Shown one piece after another: positions 21,856 to 32,540 of a stretch of 64,000 nt of DNA. Source of the DNA: Maylandia zebra. Its lineage: Eukaryota > Chordata > Actinopteri > Cichliformes > Cichlidae. The notes beneath the pieces are model-generated. The model was not told where the DNA came from. It was given only the letters and a program-made list of their open reading frames with translations, and ran no database searches. Where the stretch lies: assembly GCF_041146795.1 (NCBI RefSeq), contig NC_135187.1:5343556-5407555 (forward strand), given 5' to 3'. The translations under genes were made by a program, and so were the position numbers. Position 1 is the first letter of the stretch, and every line of letters starts with the position of its first letter.

Positions 21856-21966
21856 AGGACATTAATAATAATGAGAAGCTACTTAATAATATATACATAT
21901 ATATATACACATACAGTAGCTTCTCATTATTATTAAGTAGCTTCTCATTATTATTAATGTCCTGCA
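21856..21966. repeat. Inverted repeat with short TA core
   Basis: Arms ttaataataatgagaagctac and gtagcttctcattattattaa, with the right arm duplicated (gtagcttctcattattatta twice). Orthologous to the hairpin in copy 1 but with the TA core contracted. Confidence 0.8.
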
Positions 21967-22385
21967 ATAAATAGATAAATACAAAAAGGGTTTTAAAAAG
22001 TTTGTAAGAGCCAAAGTGAATGTTTATGTTTTGTTTATTTATTGTGGTGGTACAGGTGTTTAGATTTTCCTGCACCTCAGGTGATCGCGTGTTATTTACG
22101 TGACACAGGCGTACTCATCAGGGAGGTGGTGGCTCTGATCGGGTGTTCACCCACTATTTTCACAACAGTGATGTGTATATATGTGTGTTGTGGGTGCACA
22201 AGTATGCATATATGTCTGTAAATTGTATATGTTTTGATGTATTACTGGGGTTAAATAAATTAAAAATTACATGCATTATGTAATGTAATTGTAATGAATT
22301 TCTGAGGGAAGAAAAAGTGTTCTGTGTTCCTGCAAAGTACAGGGAGCAGGGACTTGACCGGGTGTCACAACTTATATATATATTG

Positions 22386-22501
22386 TAGCTTCTCATTATT
22401 ATTAATGTGCTGCAGCTGTGTCAAAGTTTAGCTAAAAACACATTTTAAGGTTGTTTGTTATCAATTGCTGAGCGGCAAGAAAGCCAACACTTACTTCTCA
22501 T
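22386..22501 (-). repeat. Inverted third fragment of the duplicated unit
   Basis: Reverse complement of the promoter-distal sequence at 21768-21880 (gtgttggctttcttgccgctc...agctaaactttgacacagc...aatgagaagctac). The diagnostic base matches copy 1 (cagcacatt) rather than copy 2 (caggacatt). It is a relic of a further copy in opposite orientation. Confidence 0.85.
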
Positions 22502-22710
22502 GGTGCATATCTACCAGCTTGCAGTGTGGTTCCTGCACTCCACAGCCTCTTCTGTTCCATGCAAGTAGATTTTCTCCAGGGCAGGAGAAACTATTTCTAA
22601 GAAAAGAAACAGACTCAGCCTGTGCACAGTAACACTAATCCTCTTTTTAAATGTAAATAACAAAAGGGCTACCTGACATAGATCGTGTTTTTACTTTGCA
22701 AGTTCTTGAT

Positions 22711-23286
22711 TAGGGGTGGGTTTTGATTATCGCCTTTCTGATTTCAATCCATGCTAAATTGAATAAAGTGATATTGATTCATTAATCCCGTGTCGATTTG
22801 TAAATTAACGTTATTATGCCTGAAACGCCAGCATCTCAGGTTAAACCTCACAACATGTCGTCAAACACCATACAGCTAAAACAGTAACTGGGAGCAGGTT
22901 TACGGATTCTGCATACAAACGTGAACACAGAGCGCGGACCCGACGCGTCAGAGTCAGATTTTGGTGTGTCATCGGGTCCGCGCTGTGTTTGCCTCTTTTT
23001 TCTTCGCTGGCTTCTGCAGCTGCGGGTTTCATAACTCTCTGTTTACATCTCTAATTAAGGCTCACATGTGTCAGCTTTCTTTTAATAGATACGAAATGAT
23101 GGATATATACCGATACATGACCAGAATTGTAATATTTCTGACTGAGGCAAAACTTTCCAGATTCCAATCAAATTGAATCGGATCCTGTATCGAATCAAAA
23201 TGATTCTACAAATCAGTAACGATGCAGCCCTACTCAGCTTCCTAAGCATTTTCCCTTTCCAGTTCACAATCAATCCCACCCCTAGG
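22711..23286. mobile_element. Putative hAT-type non-autonomous element
   Basis: Ends TAGGGGTGGG...CCCACCCCTA are perfect 10-bp terminal inverted repeats. I do not see a clear target duplication. The centre (about 22920-22992) contains a strong GC-rich hairpin, stem GCGCGGACCCGA against TCGGGTCCGCGC. Confidence 0.55.
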
Positions 23287-23289
23287 TCA

Positions 23290-23905
23290 AAAATATGTAT
23301 AGGACAATTGGCTTAATCTAATATTTTGTATGAACCTGTCCAACTGTCCAGTGATTAAATGACAAGTAGATGGAGGCAGGACTCCACAGCAGGGGCATAC
23401 TCCATAATGTGCTGTGCGTTATCATATGTATAATGTATATATTGCTCACTTATTGTATTTACCAACATCAAGCAGTTATGAGCAAAGAAAGGCCACACCA
23501 TAGTGCATGTTTAAATAGGGAAAGTTTATTGATCAAAATGTATTACGCAAATACGCATTACATTTTTTCAGCCCCTCAATCGAGTAAACAAAACCAATTA
23601 CATGTTCAAAGCAACGGAATGGTGGCCCAATATCAGAGAGAACTCCACTCTTGAGTGAGCAGTGATGATTGAGCAGTCCGTTTTATTTTGCAGATTCAAG
23701 CTGCTCTTCAAAATATTCGCCACCAGATGTCACCGGAGAGGACTGTGTTGAAAAGCTTCGAGTAATGAACCATTTTTCAATACAAGCTTCAGTGCTTCGG
23801 AAAGCTTCATTTGGCCATCACTACCTGTTACTACCACACACCAAATCCGGTCATTGGTACTTCCTGGCTTGTGTAGCCTCTAGGTAACAAAAGCTCAACA
23901 CTGGG
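23290..23905. other. No gene recognised
   Basis: Short frames only; no domain or repeat that I can name. Confidence 0.35.
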
Positions 23906-24123
23906 CCTGTCAGGGCTCTGTGTGCGGGCAGGCAGAGATGAGGATCCAAATGCAGGACTCGGAAAACGGAATGCAATTTAAAAACCTCAGCTTTATTGCT
24001 GGCAAGAAAACAAAACATGAAGTGATGACTGAACACTGAGACCAAAAAACACACAGGCATAATCTGATGGTATGACGTGACACCGACCATGGCAAAACAC
24101 AGGGCTTAAATACACAGGGTAGT
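23906..24123. repeat. Dispersed fish repeat, left part
   Basis: Begins ctgtcagggctctgtg, continues gatgaggatccaaatgcagg. Its continuation is probably 25870-26100, the two parts being separated by the LINE insertion at 24124-25870. Related ends (TGTCA...TGACA) are seen at 42356-44233 and 54926. Confidence 0.4.
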
Positions 24124-25870
24124 AATAAGATAAGATACGATAAGATAACCTTTATTAGTCCCACACGTGGGAAATTTGTTTTGTCACAGCAGGAAGTGGA
24201 CAGTGCAAAAGTTATGAGGCAAAAATTAGAATACAATAAGAATAAATACAGTACACAACTGTACAGAATAGAATAAAATAAATATACAATAAGATAAAAA
24301 TAGAATACAAATACAAATACTATATACAACTGAGTAAAAATACAACGATGACAGAAAGGATTATTGCACTTAGTATTATTGCATATGTATGGATGTGTGT
24401 GCTTGATCAGTTAAAGTCTTTATTATGGAGTCTGACAGCAGTGGGGAGGAAAGACCTGCGAAATCTCTCCGTCCCACACTGTGGGTGCCGCAGTCTCCCA
24501 CTGAAGGAGCTGCTCAGTGCTGTCACAGTCTGCTGCATGGGGTGGGAGATGTTGTCCAACAGGGATGACAGCTTAGCCGCCGTTCTCCTGTCACTCACCA
24601 CCTCCACTGGGTCCAGAGGGCATCCTAGAACAGAGCTGGCCCTTCGGATCACCCTGTTCAGTCTCTTCCTGTCCCCAGCAGAGATGCTGCCGCCCCAGCA
24701 GACCACACCATAAAAGATAGCAGAAGCCACAACAGAGTCATAGAAGGTCTTCAGGAGTGGGCCCTCCACTCCAAATGACCTGAGTCTCCGCAGCAGGTAC
24801 AGCCTGCTCTGCCCTTTCCTGTAGAGGGCGTCTGAGTTATGAGTCCAGTCCAGTCTGTTGTTCAGATGAACACCAAGGTACCTGTAGCTGTCCACAGCCT
24901 CGATGTCCATACCCTGGATGTTCAGTGGTTGCAGTGGAGAATGCTTGTGCCTGTGAGTGGGCGTTAAGGCATCTGGGAAGGGATCTCAGAACTGGATTAT
25001 AGATGGCAGAGAGTTGGTGTCGTAAACCCCCGCCTCTGTTCAAAGATGGTCGCTCACAGTGGACATAGATGGCTTCTTTCACTCCTCTTTCAAACCATCT
25101 GTCCTCTCTGTCCAAAATGTGAACATTGGCATCCTTGAAAGAGTGTCCTTTATCCTTAAGATGCAGATGGGCTGCTGCCCACTCACATCCTGGGCCATCT
25201 GACCTCAGGAATTCGCATGATAAGGTGGGGCCAGGTTTCACAATGAACACACCCGAAACTCTGGCTGATTGGGACCCACGCCCAGTTTCCCACCTTGGCT
25301 CAGGCGATTAAAGGATCATCAGGGGGTCCTTTTGTCCCTCTGTGGGGGGTCACTCCCACTAGGTTTATATCTGGGACTCTCCACCATTTGACCTTAGAAC
25401 TGAAGAAGCTTCTCGGATGAGAGGTGAAACGTCTTCAAGCAACTTAAAGAAGTCCAGACGCTTTTCTTTGCAAGCTCCTTTGACTACGATGACCTGGATG
25501 ACTGAGAACCTTCACAGACACCAGTTCCTTGGTTTTACTGGCGTTGATCTGGAGGTAGTTCAGCTGGCATCAGTCCACAAAGTCTTGGGTCAGACCTCTG
25601 TACTCCTTGTCGTCCCCATCAGTGATGAGGCCGACTATTGCAGAGTCATCAGAGAACTTCTGCAGGAAGCACTGGGTGGAATTGTGGGAGAAGTCTGCAG
25701 TGTAGATGGTGAAGAGGAACGGAGCCAGAACCGTTCCCTGTGGGGCCCCCGTACTGCAGACGACCCTGTCCGACACACAGCCCTGAGTCCTCACATACTG
25801 TGGTCGGTCGGTGAGGTAGTCCAATGAGGGAATGGGCAACAGAAGGGAGACACAGCTGGGGGAGATCAGG
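24124..25870 (-). mobile_element. L2/Rex1-like LINE, interrupted
   Basis: The minus strand encodes reverse-transcriptase core motifs (DYLTDRPQYVR, GAPQGTVLAPFLFTIY, KFSDDSAIVG) at 25830-25570 and, after an insertion, the C-terminal half (DSYRYLGVHLNNRLDW, YGVVCWGGSI, RRASSVLGCPLDP, RFRRSFLPTAVRLHN) at 24910-24407. The 3' UTR ends at 24124 with tttattagtcccacacgtggg (plus strand). The FxDD box is intact, but a Trp codon in DFVDW has become TGA. A Penelope fragment occupies 24940-25525 and replaces a few codons at the junction. Confidence 0.85.
24940..25525 (-). mobile_element. Penelope-like element fragment inside LINE
   Basis: The minus frame reads HLHLKDKGHSF, HILDREDRWFERGVKEAIYV and RPSLNRGGGLRHQLS, the C-terminal part of the endonuclease region of fish Penelope-like elements. 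A separate module at 25385-25525 holds GATGAGAGGTGAAACGTCTT on the plus strand. LINE coding sequence resumes on both sides, so the Penelope piece inserted into the LINE. Confidence 0.85.
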
Positions 25871-26100
25871 GCTAACGAGACGGGGGAGCAAAGCTGCACA
25901 CACTAACATAAGACAAAGACTTTCACAATAAGACAGGAAACAAGAATTACTAAACCAGATGCAGACATGACACTGAGAGACAGACTAGACACTGAACAGA
26001 AACTGCAACACACATGAGAACCCAAAACCTAAGAACTGATCCCTCACCAAGAATAACAGAAACAGATCTATAATGATAATAATAAACAAAGCACCAGAAC
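25870..26100. repeat. Dispersed fish repeat, right part
   Basis: Sequence of the type agacaggaaacaagaattac...gcagacatgacactg resembles the 43.9-44.1 kb and 55.0-55.4 kb repeats. It is probably the other half of the repeat begun at 23906. Confidence 0.35.
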
Positions 26101-26585
26101 ATCAGAAATCAATGGAGTTTTCCTGGTTTTATTTTGCTTTTCTTTATTTGTGTTATTCCTTGTTTAAAAGCTGTAATTTCACAGATGATAAGTTTATCAC
26201 TCACAGCATACGCAGATGTACCACAAACCGATGAAGATCATGAAGACTTCTTTTCCTATTTGTTTAATGAAGATGAAGTGTAACTAATGATGTAATAACT
26301 GAGAATGAGAAAGAAAAGTAGTTACTTACACTTACTAACTTTACTTACTAACACTGATACATTTCATTTTCTGATCAACAGGAGGGAATGTCAAAAGAAA
26401 ATTGTGTATATATGATCAGCTACATGAAATGTGCTCTTTTATTAATCAATAAGCAAATGTCTACGTGACTTCTGTCATGAACTCTTCTGTGATTCCTCTT
26501 CTTCTAAGAACATGCAGATTTAGAAAAAGGGGAACCTCAGCTCTGAGTTCTTAGAACAACTCTGTTTTATTTGTACACACACACG

Positions 26586-26637
<52 letters not shown>

Positions 26638-27600
26638 ACAAGTATAAATAAAGCACGCAGACAGTGATGAGACGCAGGTCGTGCGTCCATGACTGCGCTC
26701 GCGAGTGAAAGACAACTGCAGTGTTTGTGTTTTCTAACTCAGGTGTCTCAAGCTGAAGAACTGCGGGGTGATTCTTAGAAAAATCCCCTGTCAGTAAGCA
26801 TGCAGCAAAAAGGACCCTCTGCACTCTACGTCCACTCTTCATTAATTCAGTCCATTCATAGTACCGGACGAAGCTTATGACCATCAAAACATGGAGCGCC
26901 AACTCGGTTATGAGCACAATTGCATTGGGTATAAATAAAATAATAAAACAGCTTCATCTAATAATTAAAATGAAAAAATCAATAATTTTCAACCCTGATA
27001 GTATCTACCTTGCAGTATCTGCCATGTTAGCAGATGAATATGTCTGGGCTCCAACATAGATGCTGCTGAGTATGATCTCTCCTTCCATACTAATCCACAT
27101 CAGATATTCACTTATAGACCAGCCACAGAGCCTACTTTGGCTGTTTCGGATTGCGTAAACGCAAAAACTGAGATTTTTTTAAAACTCTGTTTTTGCGAGG
27201 AATACAGAGTTCGTCACACAATGTCAAAGGTATGTGCTTTTTTTCACATCACGCTGTGCGCCACGTTATTGTTTACATGAGATCAATTTCTACAATGACA
27301 GAGACAAAAAACTGTTAATCTTACTATCTTCTGTTTTTACACGACACACGAAGTTATTTGTCCCAAAAATTTAGAAAGTCAGAGGCGTCAAGGTGCAATT
27401 ATTTTACGTGTAGTTGTTTTTTTCCTGTGTAATAATGTTCAACATTGCTATCAATACATTCTTCAAAAATGCCTCAAAATGGGTTTAAAACCATAAACAG
27501 CTGTGGGATACTGTTTGTCCGTGATTTGGAAAAGGGGAAAAAATTCGGCAGGATCAGCTTGATGTTATTTGTATCCCACTGTAACTTTACTGTATAAAGA
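26100..27600. other. No gene recognised; contains a CA microsatellite
   Basis: AT-rich sequence without a recognisable domain. It holds the (CA)n tract at 26587-26633. Confidence 0.4.
26587..26633. repeat. (CA)n microsatellite
   Basis: About 23 uninterrupted CA units. Confidence 0.95.
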
Positions 27601-27659
27601 GCTAACATCTCCAAAATGTCAGGAGTGGTGAGTCATTACAAGAAGTGTTTGTGAACTAA

Positions 27660-27935
27660 AAATCAAAAATGTGGGATACTGTTTGTCTGTGATTTGGAGA
27701 GCCCAGTGCGTGCTCCAGATGCAGGGAAAACTAATTCTGTCGCAGAGACCTACCTTGGCAGTTGTGCAGGTGAAGCCAAAGGGAAGATATGCTTCATCAT
27801 ATTTTCTAGTCTTTGGCCTGGAAGGAAGTTGGTTTGGAAACATATTTGACGATGTTTCATCTCCTGCTTTGCGTTTGTGTGGGAGCCACGTCAAAAACCT
27901 GTCCATTATGCTAGCAGTGTCCAAGCATTCTTTCT
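27660..27935 (-). mobile_element. hAT (ZBED-like) transposase N-terminal fragment
   Basis: The minus frame reads CLDTASIMDRFLTWLPHKRK, then TRKYDEAYLPFGFTCTTAKVG, resembling the start of ZBED5/FAM200-type hAT transposases just before the BED finger. The frame then degenerates. It is cut at about 27935 by the LINE that follows. Confidence 0.5.
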
Positions 27936-29150
27936 TTGCGTCAACACCATCCTTCCAGACCATCTCCGAGACAAGCTTTCCCAGATGAATGTGCCTGATC
28001 CCATCTGCCGGTGGATCACTGACTTCCTGACGGACAGGAAGCAGCACGTGAGGCTGGGGAAGAATGTCTCGGACTCCCGGACCATCAGCACCGGCTCCCC
28101 TCAGGGCTGTGTTCTTTCTCCTCTGCTCTTCTCCCTGTACACCAACTGCTGCACCTCCACCCACCAGTCTGTCAAGCTAATCAAGTTTGCAGATGACACC
28201 ACCGTTATTGGACTCATCTCGGACGGGGACGAGTCTGCCTACAGGAGAGAGGTTGAACGTCTGGTGTCCTGGTGCAGCCACAACAACCTGGTGCTGAATG
28301 CCCAGAAGACAGTGGAGATTATTGTGGACTTCAGGAAGCACACAGCCCCACTCCCCCCCATCATCCTGACTGACACCCCCATCACCTCTGTTGACTCATT
28401 CCGCTTCCTGGGTACCACCATCACCCAGGACCTGAAGTGGGAGCCCACCATCACCTCCGTCATCAAGAAAGCCCAGCAGAGGATGTACTTCCTGAGGCAG
28501 CTGAAGAAATTCAACCTGCCAACACGGACGATGATGCAATTCTACACCGCAATCATCGAGTCCATCCTCACCTCCTCCATCACCGTGTGGTACGCTGGAG
28601 CCACTGTCAGGGACAAACAGAGACTGCAGCGTGTTGTGCGCTCTGCTGAGAAGGTGATTGGCTGCAGACTCCCATCTCTGCAGGACCTGTACACCTCCAG
28701 GACACTGCGGCGTGCAGCCCGGATCTCAGCTGACCCTTCCCACCCTGGACACAGTCTGTTTGACCTGCTCCCCTCAGGCAGGAGGCTCCGGTCCATTCGC
28801 ACCAGAACCTCTCGCCACAAGAACAGTTTCTTCCCCTCTGCTGTTGGACACATGAACAATAACCACATGACTGTCCCCGCCACTCACACATGACCCTACG
28901 CTGTGTCACTGCATCATTTCATGTCTGGCACTGATCACCACCTGCACTCATGTATATATCCTTCTACGTAGCACTCTTAATTCTTATTCTCATGTATATA
29001 TCTAATGTATATCTCATGCACATATCTTTCTTTCTACATAGCACTTTAATTCTTATTGTTTGCACTGAAGCACCGCAGCAAATTCCTAATGTTGTAAACC
29101 TCAACATCTGGCAATAAACCCATTCTGATTCTGATTCTGATTCTGATTCT
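27935..29150 (+). mobile_element. CR1/L2-group LINE, 5'-truncated, 3' frame intact
   Basis: An open frame to 28893 contains reverse-transcriptase motifs ITDFLTDRKQHVRLG, TGSPQGCVLSPLLFSLY, LIKFADDTTVIG, LVLNAQKTVEIIVDFRK, FRFLGTTI and the terminal SGRRLRSIRTRTSR...NSFFPSAV segment. The 5' endonuclease part is missing. The element ends in a short (attctg)n tail at about 29124-29150, typical of L2-type fish LINEs. The long intact frame suggests fairly recent insertion. Confidence 0.9.
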
Positions 29151-29634
29151 TTTTCCTTTTCATACCGTGCCCCCCTTGCAATGGCTCTGCACCCCCCTAG
29201 CGGGTTGTTGCTAGTTGTCTGTTATGCCCTGCTGTCTTCTAGCTTGTGAAACTGAGGCCAAGGAAAAGGAAAGCCTGTTGGGATGTTTTTAGAGTTGTTT
29301 AGTGGGAGCGGTATCAATTTTGTCTCGACAGGTACTAGTGGATAGTGTGAGCCACGGAAGTGCATTTTAGTAGTTTTCTTCCCTTTAGATAGGTGAATTT
29401 GTGTTATGCTTTTTTTTTTGGTTGTTTTTTGGGGGGGATATACCACCCTGTGTTGCTGTATCTTTGTATTGAGAATAAAGTTTAAAATTTAATCATTTTT
29501 GCATTGTTTCACTTCTTTATATTCTCTCTCAGCTTTATTCATTGTTGCTTCCCAAACCCTCCCTTATACTTCCATCTTGGTGACGTAACAGTGTTTTGTT
29601 TCTCCATTAGATTGTCAGTCCTTTTTGTATACTG
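29151..29634. other. No gene recognised
   Basis: Spacer between the LINE tail and the left inverted repeat of the KDZ transposon. No coding domain seen. Confidence 0.4.
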
Positions 29635-29750
29635 ACCCGTTCTCACTCCCGACGCGTAAAATAATGACGATTTGTCACGTCCCTTAACTTCTCATGCTGA
29701 CGCCTAAGGTACCCTTCCACGTTTTTATGTGACGCTGTGGGTTGTCAGTT
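29635..29750 (+). repeat. Left terminal inverted repeat of KDZ transposon
   Basis: 116 bp; matches the reverse complement of 38641-38756 with four transitions. Confidence 0.95.
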
Positions 29751-31260
29751 CATGCATGTTACTAACTAAACTTCTTCCCTGGAGTTTCTGTGCTCTCTCA
29801 TCCAGCAGGTTCCAATGGATCGTGGCTGCTGCTGTGGTCCTGCTTGACATCTACTACATATATTATTACTCTCTGACTTGATTTGATTAATTTATATTAC
29901 AATGAAGGTGTATAAAGCATGACATGAATATAGAAGATATTTCATCCTAAAAAATTGTCATATGTCACAACCTAAATTGTCCTATTTTGTGTGTGGTTGT
30001 CGTTGTTGTTTGTTATGTTTTTCTCCTGACAGTGGCAAAGTGTGGGATGACACATGGGAACCTGCGCAGTTTTACACACAGTAAACCAGGCACCACAGGT
30101 CGCAGAGATCGCACAGTTCACAGCTTGTAGTTCAGCATAAAAGTTCAAAATAAAATATTTACTATACATTTCAACCAGTGTCAGTCTCTGTTTCACTCTC
30201 TAATTGTGGCTTAAGTACCTAACATATTCATGAATCTGATCGATCAATAATATCTTCCCTGCACTCGATATCTCATAGTTTTACATACTGTATCAGCCAA
30301 CATTATTGTCTACATCCTCATAAATATAGAAGTGACTTGCTTATTATAACATATTACAAGGTAAAGTAATACTGCACTGCACGTATAGTAAGTAACACCT
30401 ACTGTGTATGGGAGCCTAAAGCAAAGTTAACTGCACCAGTACCAGCTTCAGAACATATTGTATATTATATGTTTCTACCTTTTTGTAATATGTCATGTTT
30501 AGATGCAGTGACAATTGCACATTTGGAGTTGTGGTCATATGTGGTCTTTATATACAGGGTATTAAAAAAAATTGACATTTTTTGCTATTTTTCTTGTTTG
30601 TTTGCACAATATTATTGTGTACATATTACATATGTAACATTATTGTTAATATTATTATTAGATATCAAAGATACAATTTGATTGAGGGTTTTCCTGTCAT
30701 AATTTCAATAAAAATGCAATTACACACGTAAACAATAGGATCAAAATAAACTTTTAAAAAGTCTGTTGATCAAATGCTGATTTTCAAAACATTCTAGAGG
30801 AAAACAGAGATAAAATAATCTGAACAGTAACAGTGATCTTGGATGATGATGGAGGCTTCAATGGATTATTCTGTTTCAATCAATAGGTTTGTATCTATGA
30901 CAATAATTTGATAAGTTTAACAGGTTGGTTTAGGCCTGGCAATACAGCAAATATTCACAAACTTTTGTTTTTGAAGAATGTTTATCTTTTTTGGGATGAA
31001 GCTATCTGGCAAAATGAGACAACCCTTTTAACCTAATCTTTATGTCTTTTTTGTGGCTATGATACTGGATTTTGGTTTGATGCATATGCAGGTTACAGCT
31101 GGGGAATGGCAGTATGTTGTGGATTGATTTGGCATGTTCAACCACTGTTACACCAAACTCTCTCACTTATAAATTATCTCTCACTATTGGGTTGGTTCCT
31201 TGATCAATGCAATACAGAATCATTAATCTGGTTTTATGTAATGTCCTCAAAACATGTCAA
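29751..31260. other. Non-coding interior of the KDZ transposon
   Basis: AT-rich sequence without recognisable domains between the left inverted repeat and the Tc1-like insertion. Confidence 0.5.
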
Positions 31261-31261
31261 A

Positions 31262-32030
31262 ATGAGGCTCACTAGTCTGTGTGGCCTCCACATGCCTGTA
31301 TGACCTCCCTACAACACCTGGGCATGCTCCTGATGAAGTGGCAGATGCTCTCCTGATGGATCTCCTCCCAGACTCCAGGACTAAAGCATCTGCCCACTCC
31401 TGGACATTTTGTGGTGCAGTTGGTGGATGGAGCGAGACATAATGTCCCAGATGTCCTCAATTGGATTCAGTTCTGGGGAATGGGCGGGCCAGTCCACAGC
31501 ATCAATGCCTTCGTCTTGCAGAACTGCTGACACACTCCAGCCACATGAGGTCTAGGATTGTCTTGCATTAGGAGGAACCCGGGGCCAACCGCACCAGCAT
31601 ATGGTCTCACAAGGGGTCTGAGGATCTCATCTCAGTACCTAATGGCAGTCAGGCTACCTCTGCCGAACACATGGAGGGCTGTGCAGCTCCCCAAAGAAAT
31701 GCCACCCCACACCAAAACTGACCCACTGCCAAACTCATGCTGGAGGATGTTGCAGGAAGCAGAAGGTTCTCCACGGCGTCTCCAGACTGTCACAAGTGCT
31801 CAGTGTGAACCTGCTTTCATCTGTGAGGAGCACAGGGCGCCAGTGGCAAAGTTGCCAATCTTTGTGTTGTCTGGCAAATGCCAAACATACGGCACTGTGT
31901 TGGGCTGTAAGCACAACCCCACCTGTGGACGTCGGGCCCTCATACCACCCTCATGGAGTCCATTTCTGACCGTTTGAGCAGACGTGCACATTTGTGGCCT
32001 GCTGGAGGTCATTTTGCACAGCTCTGGCCT
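31262..32030 (-). mobile_element. Tc1/mariner-type transposase relic
   Basis: On the minus strand, broken frames show SAQTVRNGLHEGGMRARRPQ (helix-turn-helix end), a degenerate first-Asp region, a VxxxFLLMQDN-type second Asp segment, and NPIEDIWDIM carrying the Glu. The order is correct, but frameshifts break the frame several times. It inserted in the 3' flank of the KDZ transposase gene. Confidence 0.8.
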
Positions 32031-32540
32031 TTCTTTCCTACCCCACAGTACCTTCCCTTACCATTTGTTTCCTACTCTTTTACTTCTTCTTTGATGACTG
32101 TTGTCTTTCTAGATAAGCAATTTCATTTGCTCTGGGGCGAGTCAATGGCTCGGGTGCATTCTGGGACTGTCAGTTCACCAGTGTGCTGGCATGCTTCTTA
32201 ACAAACACACCACTACAGCAAACATCTCAGTTGTACTTGTTGATTTCTTCGACAAAACACTGAACAAAAAATTTACTTGTGAGTGTGCTGCCTGGTGCTT
32301 TTAAATTTTGTGATTATTTGAGCAGCCCAGAAAGCATCCCATAAATTAAATTATGTTATCGTATCTGAACATGTACACTAGTCATTAAATTAGATGGGAA
32401 ATATTGATTCAGGGTAAACAACTGCACCAAGGAAATTCCATTTTTCTTCTCAAAATGTAAAATGTCTGTTGAAAAATCACATTGAACAGAGATGTGATTA
32501 ACTTTTTATTTTACCAAACATAACATCAATGATGACACAA

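Larger units (their letters stand above)
18984..22322. repeat. Copy 2 of the 3.4-kb direct duplication
   Basis: Same orientation and boundaries as 12898-16317. Apart from the divergent block at about 19905-20168 and a shorter TA tract, differences are scattered single bases and small indels, indicating a recent duplication. Confidence 0.95.

Noticed and set aside
24348-24713. 121-codon plus-strand frame
   Set aside because: It is antisense to the C-terminus of the LINE reverse transcriptase.
27619-28164. 181-codon minus-strand frame as one gene
   Set aside because: Only the lower-coordinate part resembles a hAT transposase; the rest is antisense of the LINE, so the frame is a chimera of two elements.
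31558-31977. 139-codon plus-strand frame
   Set aside because: It is antisense to the Tc1/mariner transposase relic.
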